A stretch of DNA of 9,697 nucleotides from Acidimicrobiia bacterium (GTDB taxonomy: Bacteria > Actinomycetota > Acidimicrobiia > Acidimicrobiales > JACDCH01), in NCBI GenBank assembly GCA_013694495.1, contig JACDCH010000377.1, positions 1 through 9,697 of the forward strand. The letters are read 5' to 3'. The notes under the pieces are model-generated. The model worked only from the letters and a program-made list of their open reading frames with translations, ran no database searches and had not been told where the DNA came from. The first letter of the stretch is position 1. Every line of letters begins with the position of its first letter. Both the position numbers and the translations under genes were made by a program. Below, piece after piece: positions 1 through 6,363 of the stretch.

Positions 1-195
1 GCCCACGCCCGCTACGCCGCCGAGCGGGACGCCGCCCTCCCGGACGGCTGGTCGGGCCCGCGCCCCACCGGCGGCGTGGCCGGCACGCGGGTCGGGGTGA
101 AGTGCCTCCACGCCCACTACGCCTGGCACCTGGCGGGCGGCGACGACCCCGTGGGCCGCTGGGTCGAGGCCCACCTCGGCGAGGTCCGACCGTGA
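1..195 (+). CDS. DUF501 family protein, C-terminal part
   Basis: The reading frame is open from the first base of the window and ends at TGA 193-195, so only the last 64 residues are visible. They contain the stretch GGVAGTRVGVKCLHAHYAWH followed by LAGGDDPVGRWV, which I recognise as the conserved C-terminal core of the DUF501 family (Cys and His residues close together, then a GDDPVG motif). The biochemical role of DUF501 is not established. In Mycobacterium tuberculosis the family member (Rv1025) lies between ftsB and ppx2 downstream of eno; the order DUF501 then Ppx is kept here, so eno and ftsB may lie just upstream of the window (inference). The stop codon overlaps the GTG start of the next gene by 4 bases (GTGA), which suggests translational coupling. 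Confidence 0.85.
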   Translation, partial: AHARYAAERDAALPDGWSGPRPTGGVAGTRVGVKCLHAHYAWHLAGGDDPVGRWVEAHLGEVRP

Positions 196-1115
196 GCGGC
201 GCCGGCCGCCGGCTCGCCGCCATCGACTGCGGCACGAACTCGGTGCGCCTGCTCGTGGCCGAGGCCGAGGCCGGTGGCGGCTTCCGGACCGTCGACCGCC
301 GCATGACGATCACCCGGCTCGGCCAGGGCGTCGACCAGTCGCGGCGACTGGCGCCCGAGGCCATCGAGCGCACGCTCGCGGCCCTGCGCGAGTACCGGGG
401 CGTGATGGACGAGCTCGGCGTCCCGGCTGGGTCCCTGCGCATCACCGCGACGTCGGCGGCGCGTGACGCCGCCAACCGCGACGACTTCTTCGGTCCCGCC
501 GCCGAGGTGGTGGGCGCCGCGCCCGAGTTGCTTTCGGGGGAGGAGGAGGGCCGGCTGTCATACGCCGGCGCCACCGCCGACCTCGACCCCGCGCTCGGGC
601 CGTTCCTCGTCGTCGACATCGGCGGCGGCTCCACCGAGTTCAGCCTGGAGCGCGGTGCGATGTCGGTCGACATCGGGTGCGTCCGCCTCACCGAGCTCTA
701 CCTCGAGCACGATCCGCCCCAGCCCGAGGAGCTCCACGCCTGCATCTCGGTCACGACCGAGTACCTGAAGGACGTGCTGCGGGAGCTCCCGGGCGCCGGC
801 GAGGCGGCCACGTTCGTGGGCCTGGCCGGCACCATCACCACGGTGGCCGCCATCGAGCAGGGCCTGGCCGTCTACGACCGGGACCGCATCCACGGGTTCC
901 GCCTCACCCACGAGGCGGCCGAGGACGTGTTCCGCACGCTGGCCACCGAGGCCAGGGCCGACCGGGTGCACAACCCGGGTCTCGAGGAGGCCCGGGCCGA
1001 CGTGATCGTCGGCGGCTGCTGCATCCTCGTGGCCATCTTCCGCCAGCTGGGCTTCACCGACTGCCTCGTCAGCGAGGCCGACATCCTCGACGGCCTGATC
1101 CTCAGCCAGCTCTGA
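192..1115 (+). CDS. ppx: Exopolyphosphatase / guanosine pentaphosphate phosphatase (Ppx/GppA), short form
   Basis: A 307-residue member of the Ppx/GppA phosphatase family (ASKHA fold). Family members hydrolyse terminal phosphates from polyphosphate and, in some cases, convert pppGpp to ppGpp in the cytoplasm. The first phosphate-binding motif is AAIDCGTNSVRLL (residues 9-21), the second is VVDIGGGSTEF (140-150), the family signature LSGEEEGRLSY lies near 114-124, and the C-terminus has the typical SEADILDGLI. The length matches the short actinobacterial type (M. tuberculosis Ppx2, about 320 residues), which lacks the C-terminal HD domain of E. coli PPX. The GTG at 192 is preferred over an ATG at 102 because the upstream extension is Arg/Pro-rich, lies inside the DUF501 gene, and GTG 192 gives the GTGA overlap. 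Polyphosphatase versus GppA specificity cannot be decided from sequence. Confidence 0.93.
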   Translation: MSGAGRRLAAIDCGTNSVRLLVAEAEAGGGFRTVDRRMTITRLGQGVDQSRRLAPEAIERTLAALREYRGVMDELGVPAGSLRITATSAARDAANRDDFFGPAAEVVGAAPELLSGEEEGRLSYAGATADLDPALGPFLVVDIGGGSTEFSLERGAMSVDIGCVRLTELYLEHDPPQPEELHACISVTTEYLKDVLRELPGAGEAATFVGLAGTITTVAAIEQGLAVYDRDRIHGFRLTHEAAEDVFRTLATEARADRVHNPGLEEARADVIVGGCCILVAIFRQLGFTDCLVSEADILDGLILSQL

Positions 1116-1184
1116 GCGTCAGCTCGCCCCCAGGTCCCCGGGCGGGATCGATCGTCACCGGCCGCCCCGCACCCGCTCGCGGCG

Positions 1185-1778
1185 CTACTTCTCGCGCTTG
1201 CGGGTCTTCACCGAGCCGATGCGGCCCTCGACCTCCTCGCGGACGTGGTGGGCCCGCTCGGCGGCGTCGTGCGACAGGTCACGGGCGACCTCGGCCGCCC
1301 GATCGACGTAAGGCTCGGCCGCGCGACGGGCGTCGTCGGCCAGGGCCTTGGCCGTGCGGCCGCCCTTGCGGGCCTCGACCCTGGCCTTGGCCGCCGTCTC
1401 CTGCGCGGCCTTGCGGGCCTGCTTGGCCGCCTTGCGCCCCTTCCGGCCGGTCTGCTCGGCCTGGGCCCGGACCACGGGTTCGGCCGCGGCCACCGCCTCG
1501 GTGAGCCGCTCGAGCACCGAGCGGCCCTTGCGCCCCTTCCGGCCCCGGAGCTTCGCCGCCTGCTTGGCCGCGTGGAGGGCCTGCAGCTCGGCGGCCTTGG
1601 TCCGGCGCTGGGCGGCGGAGATGCGGGCCTCGGCGGCCGCCCGGGCGGCGTGCTCCCGGGCCAGCTCCTCGCTCGCCGAGCGGTGGGCCGACTCGGCCCG
1701 CTTCAGCAGCTCCTTCTTCGACCGGAAGTTCACGATGCCGAGCGTCGAGATTGAAAGCGTCTTGCGGACCAGGCCCAT
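1185..1778 (-). CDS. Lys/Arg/Ala-rich helical protein of unknown function
   Basis: I do not recognise a family. The predicted 197-residue protein starts with a hydrophobic/basic segment (GLVRKTLSISTLGIVNFRSK) and is otherwise nearly all Ala, Lys, Arg, Glu and Gln, as expected for long amphipathic helices or coiled coil. There is no obvious signal peptide or membrane segment. A basic repeat GRKGRKGR appears at residues 79-86 and GRKGRK again at 111-116; the underlying DNA shares an exact 19-base word at 1430-1448 and 1526-1544. The start is well supported by a perfect Shine-Dalgarno on the complement of 1785-1793. The composition resembles histone-like tails or phasin/apolipoprotein-type helices, so nucleic acid or polyanion binding is possible (inference). 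It converges with ppx, leaving a 69-base gap in which I see no convincing terminator. Confidence 0.8.
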   Translation of the reverse strand: MGLVRKTLSISTLGIVNFRSKKELLKRAESAHRSASEELAREHAARAAAEARISAAQRRTKAAELQALHAAKQAAKLRGRKGRKGRSVLERLTEAVAAAEPVVRAQAEQTGRKGRKAAKQARKAAQETAAKARVEARKGGRTAKALADDARRAAEPYVDRAAEVARDLSHDAAERAHHVREEVEGRIGSVKTRKREK

Positions 1779-1784
1779 GGCCGG

Positions 1785-1793
1785 TCACCTCCT
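1785..1793 (-). promoter_or_regulatory. Strong ribosome binding site of the Lys/Ala-rich gene
   Basis: The minus strand reads AGGAGGTGA, six bases before the ATG at 1778. This is a near-perfect anti-16S match and fixes the start. It is the only gene in the window with such a site; the others start by overlap or appear leaderless. Confidence 0.85.
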
Positions 1794-1851
1794 GTGCGTG
1801 TTGGTCGCGGGGCGCGCACCAGTCCCGCTCGTTGCCCCCGCAGCCTCGCGC

Positions 1852-2472
1852 TCAGCCGTCACCGGCCGCACCAGACCCGGTCGCAACGCACCACGGCGAC
1901 CCTGGATGGGCCGTGGCGATGGCGTGGTCGAGCCAGCGTCGCTCGTGCTCGTCGAGCGCCGACAGGACGGCGGCGCGGTCGAGCTCGTCGACCGGTCGCG
2001 GCTGCTCGGCCTTCCCCAGCAGCTGCACCCCCGGGTTCACCGTGGGCACCCCGCCGATCGTGCGCACCACCTTGGCCAGGGGTCTGGTGAGGCGCCGGTC
2101 GCGCCGGTAGCGCCACCGCGACCCCTCGTCGACCGGCTCGAGGTTGAGCTGCAGGCGCCACGGTCCGCCGCTGTGAGCCCGGGCCCAGCGGTTGTGCGCG
2201 GGGTCGCCCGGGCCGAGCTCGCTCGGCCGGAGGAGCCGCCCGTTCGACGCCACGAGCATCTCGAACGTCCGGGCCAGGTGGGCCTCGGCCGCGGGCCAGT
2301 CGGCCTCCGCCACGGAGACGTCGATGTCCCCGTGCGGTCGGGTCGTGCGACCGAGCCAGTGGTCGATCGCCACCCCGCCCGACAGCCACCAGCGCGCCTC
2401 GCACCCCTCGAGCAGCGCCGCGACGTCGTCGACGCGGAGCGGGTCCCACCGCCCGAGGGCGCTGGCGGTCAC
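1852..2472 (-). CDS. Nucleotidyltransferase of the aminoglycoside-2''-adenylyltransferase family
   Basis: A 206-residue protein with the signature of the ANT(2'')-like family (PF10706 type): WWLSGGVAIDHWLGRTTRPH at residues 28-47 followed by GDIDVSV. The Gly-Gly (32-33) and the H-x-D-x-D motif (Asp49, Asp51) would hold ATP and metal. Further family features are VPTVNPGVQLLGKAEQPRP (142-160, with Lys154) and the C-terminal ATAHPGSPW. The third carboxylate of the superfamily expected in the strand WRLQLNLEP is not seen (Gln108/Asn110; Glu112 is nearby). The start is GTG 2472, overlapping the lipoprotein stop as GTGA; the reading frame stays open far upstream only as a shadow of that gene. Chromosomal relatives are often of unknown substrate, so aminoglycoside resistance should not be assumed. 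Confidence 0.85.
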   Translation of the reverse strand: MTASALGRWDPLRVDDVAALLEGCEARWWLSGGVAIDHWLGRTTRPHGDIDVSVAEADWPAAEAHLARTFEMLVASNGRLLRPSELGPGDPAHNRWARAHSGGPWRLQLNLEPVDEGSRWRYRRDRRLTRPLAKVVRTIGGVPTVNPGVQLLGKAEQPRPVDELDRAAVLSALDEHERRWLDHAIATAHPGSPWCVATGSGAAGDG

Positions 2473-3341
2473 TCGCCGCTGTGGAACACGAAGTCGACGA
2501 TGAACCCGCCCTGGCGCGGGACGGCCCGCACCTGCAGTTCGCCGGTCGGCAGCCGGTAGACGCAGCTGACGGACTGGTTGGCGTCGCCCTGCGTGCAGCC
2601 CCGGTCGCTGGGCCGGTTGACGGGGACGGCGAAGAGGAGATCGACGGGCACCTGGTCGGCGACGGCCCGGGCCGCGCCGCGATCGCCCGCCTGCCACGCC
2701 CCCAGGAAGGCGTCGACCGCGGCTCGTCCTGTCGGCTGGGGCGTCTGGACCACCGGCACCGTGCTCGTGGTGGAGGTGCTCGACGGGCTCGTGGTGCCGG
2801 TCGTGTCGAGCTCGACCTCGCCGATGCGGGCGGCGACGACCACGACGCTCAAGCCGTCCTCCGGCCCGGGCGTGACGAGCAGCAGCACGGCACCGTCGGG
2901 CACGGACTCGCGGGTCCGGGCGAGGTCGGCGCTGTCGATGACGGCCACCTGGCCCGCTTCGTAGCGGCACCGACCGACCGGCACGACGACATCGATGGGA
3001 TCGCCGGCTGCCATGCCGGCCAAGGTCGAGAAGGCGCTGGCGCCGAGGACCACGCTGAGGTCGTCGTCGACGCACGGAAGGGCGGAGCCGACGACGTGGG
3101 TGACGTCGCCCTCGCCCTCGAACGCGAGCACGTCGACGGCGACCGACCGGACGGTGATGCGGGCGACCGGATCGCCGGTGGCGGGCTCGCCGGCGGCGAA
3201 CCGCTCCCGGACCGGCTCGGCGTCGAGGCCGGCGCCGGGATCGGTGGTGGTGGCCGCGGACCCGCCCTCACCGTCGTCGCCGCCGCACCCGAGGGCGGCC
3301 TGGAGCGCCACGACCACCAGGACGAGGGGTGGCCGGCGCAT
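2469..3341 (-). CDS. Predicted secreted lipoprotein with two domains and a Ser/Thr-rich linker
   Basis: A 290-residue protein beginning MRRPPLVLVVVALQAALGCG: a basic start, hydrophobic core and lipobox ALG-C with Cys19 as the predicted lipidated residue, then a Gly/Asp/Ser-rich tether. Residues about 55-175 form a first domain with Cys90 and Cys125. A Ser/Thr/Pro-rich linker covers about 180-205. A second domain (about 206-290), which begins AAVDAFLGAWQAGDRGAARAVA, resembles the small alpha+beta domains common in actinobacterial exported proteins and contains Cys249 and Cys260. The paired cysteines may form disulfides outside the membrane (inference). I do not recognise a named family. The gene overlaps the downstream nucleotidyltransferase by 4 bases and is divergent from the aminotransferase, separated by only 38 bases. 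No Shine-Dalgarno is visible; a TACGAT element nine bases upstream suggests leaderless expression. Confidence 0.82.
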   Translation of the reverse strand: MRRPPLVLVVVALQAALGCGGDDGEGGSAATTTDPGAGLDAEPVRERFAAGEPATGDPVARITVRSVAVDVLAFEGEGDVTHVVGSALPCVDDDLSVVLGASAFSTLAGMAAGDPIDVVVPVGRCRYEAGQVAVIDSADLARTRESVPDGAVLLLVTPGPEDGLSVVVVAARIGEVELDTTGTTSPSSTSTTSTVPVVQTPQPTGRAAVDAFLGAWQAGDRGAARAVADQVPVDLLFAVPVNRPSDRGCTQGDANQSVSCVYRLPTGELQVRAVPRQGGFIVDFVFHSGE

Positions 3342-3350
3342 CGGGCGGCG

Positions 3351-3356
3351 ATCGTA
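3351..3356 (-). promoter_or_regulatory. Putative -10 element (TACGAT) of the lipoprotein gene, leaderless
   Basis: The minus strand reads TACGAT, then nine bases, then the ATG at 3341. This fits the actinobacterial TANNNT consensus with transcription beginning at or next to the start codon. No convincing -35 is seen. The same hexamer occurs at the same kind of distance before the acyltransferase gene. Confidence 0.5.
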
Positions 3357-3365
3357 GGGCCGCGG

Positions 3366-3371
3366 TAGGTT
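3366..3371 (+). promoter_or_regulatory. Putative -10 element (TAGGTT) of the aminotransferase gene, leaderless
   Basis: TAGGTT matches TANNNT and ends eight bases before the GTG at 3380, where no Shine-Dalgarno is present. It lies back to back with the lipoprotein -10, nine bases apart, so the two polymerases would occupy overlapping DNA. Confidence 0.4.
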
Positions 3372-3379
3372 CGCCTCGC

Positions 3380-4468
3380 GTGGCGCCCCTCTCCGATCGC
3401 GTGCTCATGGGACCGGGTCCGTGCAACCCGTATCCCGAGGCGGTCGAGGCGCTCGGCCTGCCGATGCTCGGCCACCTCGACCCCGAGTTCATCGCCGTGC
3501 TCGACGAGACGTGCGAGCGGCTGCGCACGGTCTTCGGCACCCGCAACGCGCTGACGCTGCCCATCTCGGGCACGGGCTCGGCGGGCATGGAGGCCGTGTT
3601 CGTCAACGTCGTCGAACCGGGCGACGTGGTCGTCGTCGGCGTCAACGGCGTGTTCGGCGAGCGGATGTGCGACGTCGCGGCCCGCTGCGGCGCCGACGTC
3701 GTGCGGGTCGACACCGAGTGGGGCCAGCCCGTCGAGCCGCAGCGCCTGCTCGACGCCCATCCCGCGCCGAAGATCATCGCCGTCGTCCACGCCGAGACCT
3801 CCACCGGCGCCCGCTCCGACATCGCACCGCTCGGCGAGGGCAAGGCCGACGCCCTCCTCCTCGTCGACTGCGTCACGTCCCTCGGCGGCATCGAGGTCGA
3901 CATCGACGGCTGGGGCGTCGACCTCGCCTACAGCGGCACGCAGAAGTGCCTCGGCGTGGCGCCGGGGCTGGCCCCGATCACGGTGTCCGACCGGGCCCGC
4001 GAGCGCTTCGTGGCGAAGAGCCGCTCGTGGTACCTCGACCTGCGGATGATCGGCGACTACGCCGGCGCCGCCAAGGGCGCCCGCAAGTACCACCACACCG
4101 CCCCGATCTCGATGATCCGCTCGTTGCACGCCGGCCTCGGCGCCGTGCTCGACGAGGGTCTGGCGCCGGCCATCGGCCGTCACACCGACTGCGGCCGCAC
4201 GCTCCAGGACGGGCTCGAGTCGATGGGCCTCGAGCTCATCCCGCCGGCCAGCCACCGGCTGCCCCAGCTCACCACCGTCCGCATCCCCGACGGCGTCGAC
4301 GACGCCGGCGTGCGCAAGCAGCTGCTCGAGCGGCACGGCATCGAGATCGGCGGCGGCCTCGGCCCCTTCGCCGGCAACGCCTGGCGCATCGGCTGCATGG
4401 GCCACACCGCCCGCCCGCGCAACGTCACGCTGATCCTCGCCGCGCTGGCCGAAGCCCTCGGCCGATGA
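3380..4468 (+). CDS. Class V PLP-dependent aminotransferase (alanine-glyoxylate aminotransferase-like)
   Basis: A 362-residue fold-type I aminotransferase. The N-terminus MGPGPCNPYPEAV is the typical start of the alanine/serine-glyoxylate aminotransferase group. Visible landmarks are ISGTGSAGMEA (62-72, phosphate-binding loop), HAETSTG (137-143), the PLP-pyridine Asp in VDCVTSLGG (Asp163) and the Schiff-base lysine in SGTQKCLG (Lys189). The C-terminus has WRIGCMGHTARPRNV. Family members move an amino group from alanine, serine or ureidoglycine to glyoxylate in the cytoplasm; the substrate cannot be decided here. GTG 3380 is chosen because the motif-bearing N-terminus begins right after it and upstream codons overlap the divergent promoter. 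It is followed 13 bases later by the GNAT gene, probably as one operon. Confidence 0.92.
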   Translation: MAPLSDRVLMGPGPCNPYPEAVEALGLPMLGHLDPEFIAVLDETCERLRTVFGTRNALTLPISGTGSAGMEAVFVNVVEPGDVVVVGVNGVFGERMCDVAARCGADVVRVDTEWGQPVEPQRLLDAHPAPKIIAVVHAETSTGARSDIAPLGEGKADALLLVDCVTSLGGIEVDIDGWGVDLAYSGTQKCLGVAPGLAPITVSDRARERFVAKSRSWYLDLRMIGDYAGAAKGARKYHHTAPISMIRSLHAGLGAVLDEGLAPAIGRHTDCGRTLQDGLESMGLELIPPASHRLPQLTTVRIPDGVDDAGVRKQLLERHGIEIGGGLGPFAGNAWRIGCMGHTARPRNVTLILAALAEALGR

Positions 4469-4481
4469 CGGGCCCAACGGC

Positions 4482-5072
4482 ATGAGCACCCTCTTCGGGC
4501 GCCGGCTGCTCCTCCGGCCCCTCGTGGCCAACGATTTCCCGGCCTGGCGCGAGGTGCGCCGCCGCAACGTCGACTGGCTCACCCGGTGGGAGGCCGCCCG
4601 TGTGCCGGGCGCGCCCGACGTCGTCGAGGACCGCAGCTCCTTCGAGGCCCGCTGCTCGGCCCGCCAGCGCGAGCGCATGCTCGGCACCGGCTACGGGTTC
4701 GGCCTGTTCGTCGGCGGCGACTTCGCCGGCGAGCTGAACCTCAACGCCATCCAGCGCGGTCCGTTCCAGAACGCCTACATCGGCTACTGGATCGACGAGA
4801 AGCAGGCCGGCAACGGCTACATGGCCGAAGCCGTCGTGCTCGCCTGCCGCTTCGCCTTCGAGGAGATCCACCTCCACCGGGTGCAGATCGCCATCATCCC
4901 CCGCAACACCAACTCCCGCCGGGTGATGGAGAAGCTCCAGTTCCGCGAGGAGGGCGTCGCCCTCCGCTACCTCGAGATCAACGGCGTCTGGGAGGACCAC
5001 GTCCGCTACGCCGTCACCGCTGAGGAGTGGGACGACCGCGCCGAGGACCTCCTCCGCACCTGGATCGACTGA
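4482..5072 (+). CDS. GNAT family N-acetyltransferase, RimJ/RimL-like
   Basis: A 196-residue acetyltransferase covering the whole GNAT domain. The start LLLRPLVANDFPAW, the acetyl-CoA pyrophosphate loop QAGNGYMAEA (108-117, Q-x-x-G-N-G), and NTNSRRVMEKLQF (142-154, the N-x-x-S-x-x-x-x-E-K-L-x-F pattern) are typical of the RimJ group that acetylates the N-terminal amine of ribosomal or other proteins. E. coli RimJ acts on ribosomal protein S5; other relatives acetylate small molecules, so the substrate here is open. The ATG at 4482 has no clear Shine-Dalgarno. The 13-base distance from the aminotransferase suggests translation from the same mRNA. The gene is convergent with the AbiEi-like gene; repeat units fill the space between them. 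Confidence 0.9.
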   Translation: MSTLFGRRLLLRPLVANDFPAWREVRRRNVDWLTRWEAARVPGAPDVVEDRSSFEARCSARQRERMLGTGYGFGLFVGGDFAGELNLNAIQRGPFQNAYIGYWIDEKQAGNGYMAEAVVLACRFAFEEIHLHRVQIAIIPRNTNSRRVMEKLQFREEGVALRYLEINGVWEDHVRYAVTAEEWDDRAEDLLRTWID

Positions 5073-5112
5073 CCCCGGCCCCGCCGGCGCCGCCCGAGCC
5101 CGAGCCCGAGGC

Positions 5113-5174
5113 TGATGCACCGGCCGGGGGTGATGCAGCAGCTGGCCCTGTCCGCCGCAAGGTGCATCGACCTC
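5113..5174 (+). repeat. GATGCA-box repeat unit R1
   Basis: Box 1 TGATGCA at 5113, box 2 (ggggg)TGATGCA at 5131 (18 bases on), and inverted box TGCATC at 5163 (32 bases on) followed by GACCTC. It is preceded by CCCGAGGC, the same eight bases that precede R3. Box 2 and the inverted box can pair as a stem around a loop of about 25 bases. Confidence 0.8.
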
Positions 5175-5185
5175 GCCGCCGGGGC

Positions 5186-5247
5186 GGATGCAGCAGCCAG
5201 GGGTGATGCAGCACCCGGCGAGGTTGGCCGGCGGTTGCATCGACCTC
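5186..5247 (+). repeat. GATGCA-box repeat unit R2
   Basis: A tandem copy of R1 with a period of 73 bases: boxes GGATGCA at 5186, TGATGCA at 5204 and inverted TGCATC at 5236, then GACCTC. Spacings of 18 and 32 are identical to R1 although the bases between the boxes differ. The unit ends on the stop codon of the AbiEi-like gene (complement of 5246-5248). Confidence 0.8.
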
Positions 5248-6172
5248 AGGCCGCCCGACGCAGGAGTCGCCCGACTTCGGCGCGGAAGCGGGCCTGGCCG
5301 CCGGGTCGGAGGTCGAGCTTGTCGACCGACACGAACGTCCACCCCAGTGCCTCGGCGGCAGCGTGACGCCGCTCGTCGACCTCGTCCCGGCGCGGCCCGT
5401 GGTGCCGGGCCGAGTCGTAGTCGAGCGCGACGAGCAGCGCCGGCCAGGCCGCGTCGGCCTCGCACACCACGGTCCCGGTCCGATCCCGGATGGGGTAGAG
5501 CGCCGCCGGCGTCGGGAAGCCCCATTGTCGCAGCAGGCGGAACAGCCTCGCCTCAGCAACGGAGTCGTGGGTGAGGCCGGGCGCCCAGACCTCGAGCGCC
5601 GACAGCAGCGCGGGAACGCCCTTGCGGCCCGGCACCGGAGCGATCCGTCGGACGGCGGCGACGATGCCGTCGTGGGTCGTGAGGCCGGCCGTGAGCATGG
5701 CGTCGACCTTCTCGCAGAGCTGGTCGCGCCCGACCGTCGCGGCGGCATCGATGAGCGACCGCGCCGGCGCGGTGACCGGGATGACCCCGATGCGGGTTCG
5801 ATCGATCGCAGCGATTGTCGACTGGTGGACCCTGGCCTTGGGGATCCGCGCGTTCGACCCTCTCGGCACGGCGATGTGGGGGAGCAGGGACGGTGTGCCC
5901 GCCCCGAACAGCGCGCAGGCCGTGAGGCTGCTCGCCGCCGTGCCCGGCGGTCCCGCCCGGACGGCGGCGTACGTGTCGCCCTGCCACGAACGCGGGGCGC
6001 CGGCCACCCGCAGCACGCCCGGCGCGTGCCACTCGTACACGCCGTGGCGGCGCCTGGTGCGCAGCGAATCCGGCGTGTGGCCGAACCCGTACGCCTCGTC
6101 CGGGGTGAAGAAGCCGAAATGGCGCTCGGCGAACCGGGCCGTGCGCCGATCGATCGCGGGGTCGAGTCGCAT
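5246..6172 (-). CDS. AbiEi-like winged-helix / DUF559 (Vsr-fold) protein, orphan
   Basis: A 308-residue protein. The N-terminal part (about 10-60, with TPDEAYGFGHTPDSLRTRRR and EWHAPGVLRVAG) resembles the AbiEi antitoxin winged helix-turn-helix domain. The middle (about 95-195, with IPVTAPARSLIDAA and GRKGVPALLSALE) is the usual AbiEi C-terminal-like region. The end (about 200-308) resembles DUF559, a Vsr/PD-(D/E)xK nuclease-like fold: Glu206, Asp240 in CEADAAWP, Asp251/Asp253 in ALDYDS, then DERRHAAAEALGWTFVSVD. Nuclease activity is inferred only. AbiEi proteins repress their own type IV toxin-antitoxin operon, but no AbiEii toxin is next to this gene. ATG 6172 is preferred over ATG 6184: the latter sits inside a 17-base promoter block shared with another gene, and ATG 6172 keeps the same 11-base spacing. 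Repeat units lie on both sides. Confidence 0.82.
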   Translation of the reverse strand: MRLDPAIDRRTARFAERHFGFFTPDEAYGFGHTPDSLRTRRRHGVYEWHAPGVLRVAGAPRSWQGDTYAAVRAGPPGTAASSLTACALFGAGTPSLLPHIAVPRGSNARIPKARVHQSTIAAIDRTRIGVIPVTAPARSLIDAAATVGRDQLCEKVDAMLTAGLTTHDGIVAAVRRIAPVPGRKGVPALLSALEVWAPGLTHDSVAEARLFRLLRQWGFPTPAALYPIRDRTGTVVCEADAAWPALLVALDYDSARHHGPRRDEVDERRHAAAEALGWTFVSVDKLDLRPGGQARFRAEVGRLLRRAA

Positions 6173-6179
6173 GCCGTCG

Positions 6180-6200
6180 ATCATCCCCGGGGGGTGTGAC
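6180..6200 (-). promoter_or_regulatory. Putative damage-type promoter of the AbiEi-like gene
   Basis: The minus strand carries GTCACACCCCCCGGGGA (complement of 6184-6200). Its last bases are part of GATGAT (complement of 6180-6185), seven bases before ATG 6172. The same 17 bases, with a GAAGAT hexamer and the same seven-base gap, precede the small gene at 9131. The -35-like half begins as in the mycobacterial RecA-independent motif TTGTCRGTG-N8-TANNNT and the N8 spacing is kept, but the second half of the motif does not match. Confidence 0.5.
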
Positions 6201-6220
6201 GGTCACGCCGCCCCCGAGGC

Positions 6221-6282
6221 CGATGCGGCCGCCGGGGGTGATGCACGAGCCGGGCTACGAACCGATCTTCTGCATCAGCCTC
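6221..6282 (+). repeat. GATGCA-box repeat unit R3
   Basis: Boxes CGATGCG at 6221 (one base off), (ggggg)TGATGCA at 6239 and inverted TGCATC at 6271, then AGCCTC. Spacings are 18 and 32, exactly as in R1 and R2. It is preceded by CCCGAGGC as R1 is. It lies upstream of the AbiEi-like gene. Confidence 0.78.
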
Positions 6283-6294
6283 CGGCCGTGAGCC

Positions 6295-6357
6295 GGATGC
6301 AGCCGGCGGGGGTGATGCACCACTCCCGCCCGGATCACCGGATGGTGCATCGGCCTT
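6295..6357 (+). repeat. GATGCA-box repeat unit R4
   Basis: Boxes GGATGCA at 6295, (ggggg)TGATGCA at 6313 and inverted TGCATC at 6346 (33 bases on), then GGCCTT. The period from R3 is 74 bases. GATGCACC and GGTGCATC form a perfect eight-base inverted repeat here. The unit ends six bases before the stop codon of the crotonase gene, so it could also serve as that operon's terminator region; there is no T-run. Confidence 0.78.
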
Positions 6358-6363
6358 CGGCGC

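Noticed and set aside
1116..1184. Terminator between convergent ppx and the Lys/Ala-rich gene
   Set aside because: I could not draw a stem of convincing length and there is no T-run.
1852..2472. Aminoglycoside resistance gene
   Set aside because: The family match is clear but chromosomal homologues of this type are widespread with unknown substrates, and nothing around it suggests a resistance cassette.
2849..4687. Long minus-strand open frame (612 codons) across the aminotransferase and lipoprotein
   Set aside because: It is antisense to a gene with clear PLP motifs and has low-complexity Arg/Ala/Ser-rich composition typical of GC-rich shadows.
5073..5129. Rho-independent terminator after the GNAT gene (CCCCGGCC / GGCCGGGG)
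   Set aside because: The arms are 41 bases apart and there is no T-run, so pairing may be chance in GC-rich DNA.
4425..5525. Minus-strand open frame opposite the GNAT gene
   Set aside because: The GNAT frame has recognisable motifs; this one is Gly/Ala/Val/Arg-rich with no domain and crosses the repeat units.
6173..6184. ATG 6184 as the start of the AbiEi-like gene
   Set aside because: It falls within the shared promoter block; ATG 6172 keeps the same spacing as the second gene with this block.
5113..6357. CRISPR array
   Set aside because: The units are only two per side, contain internal inverted boxes, have variable interiors, and no cas gene is near.
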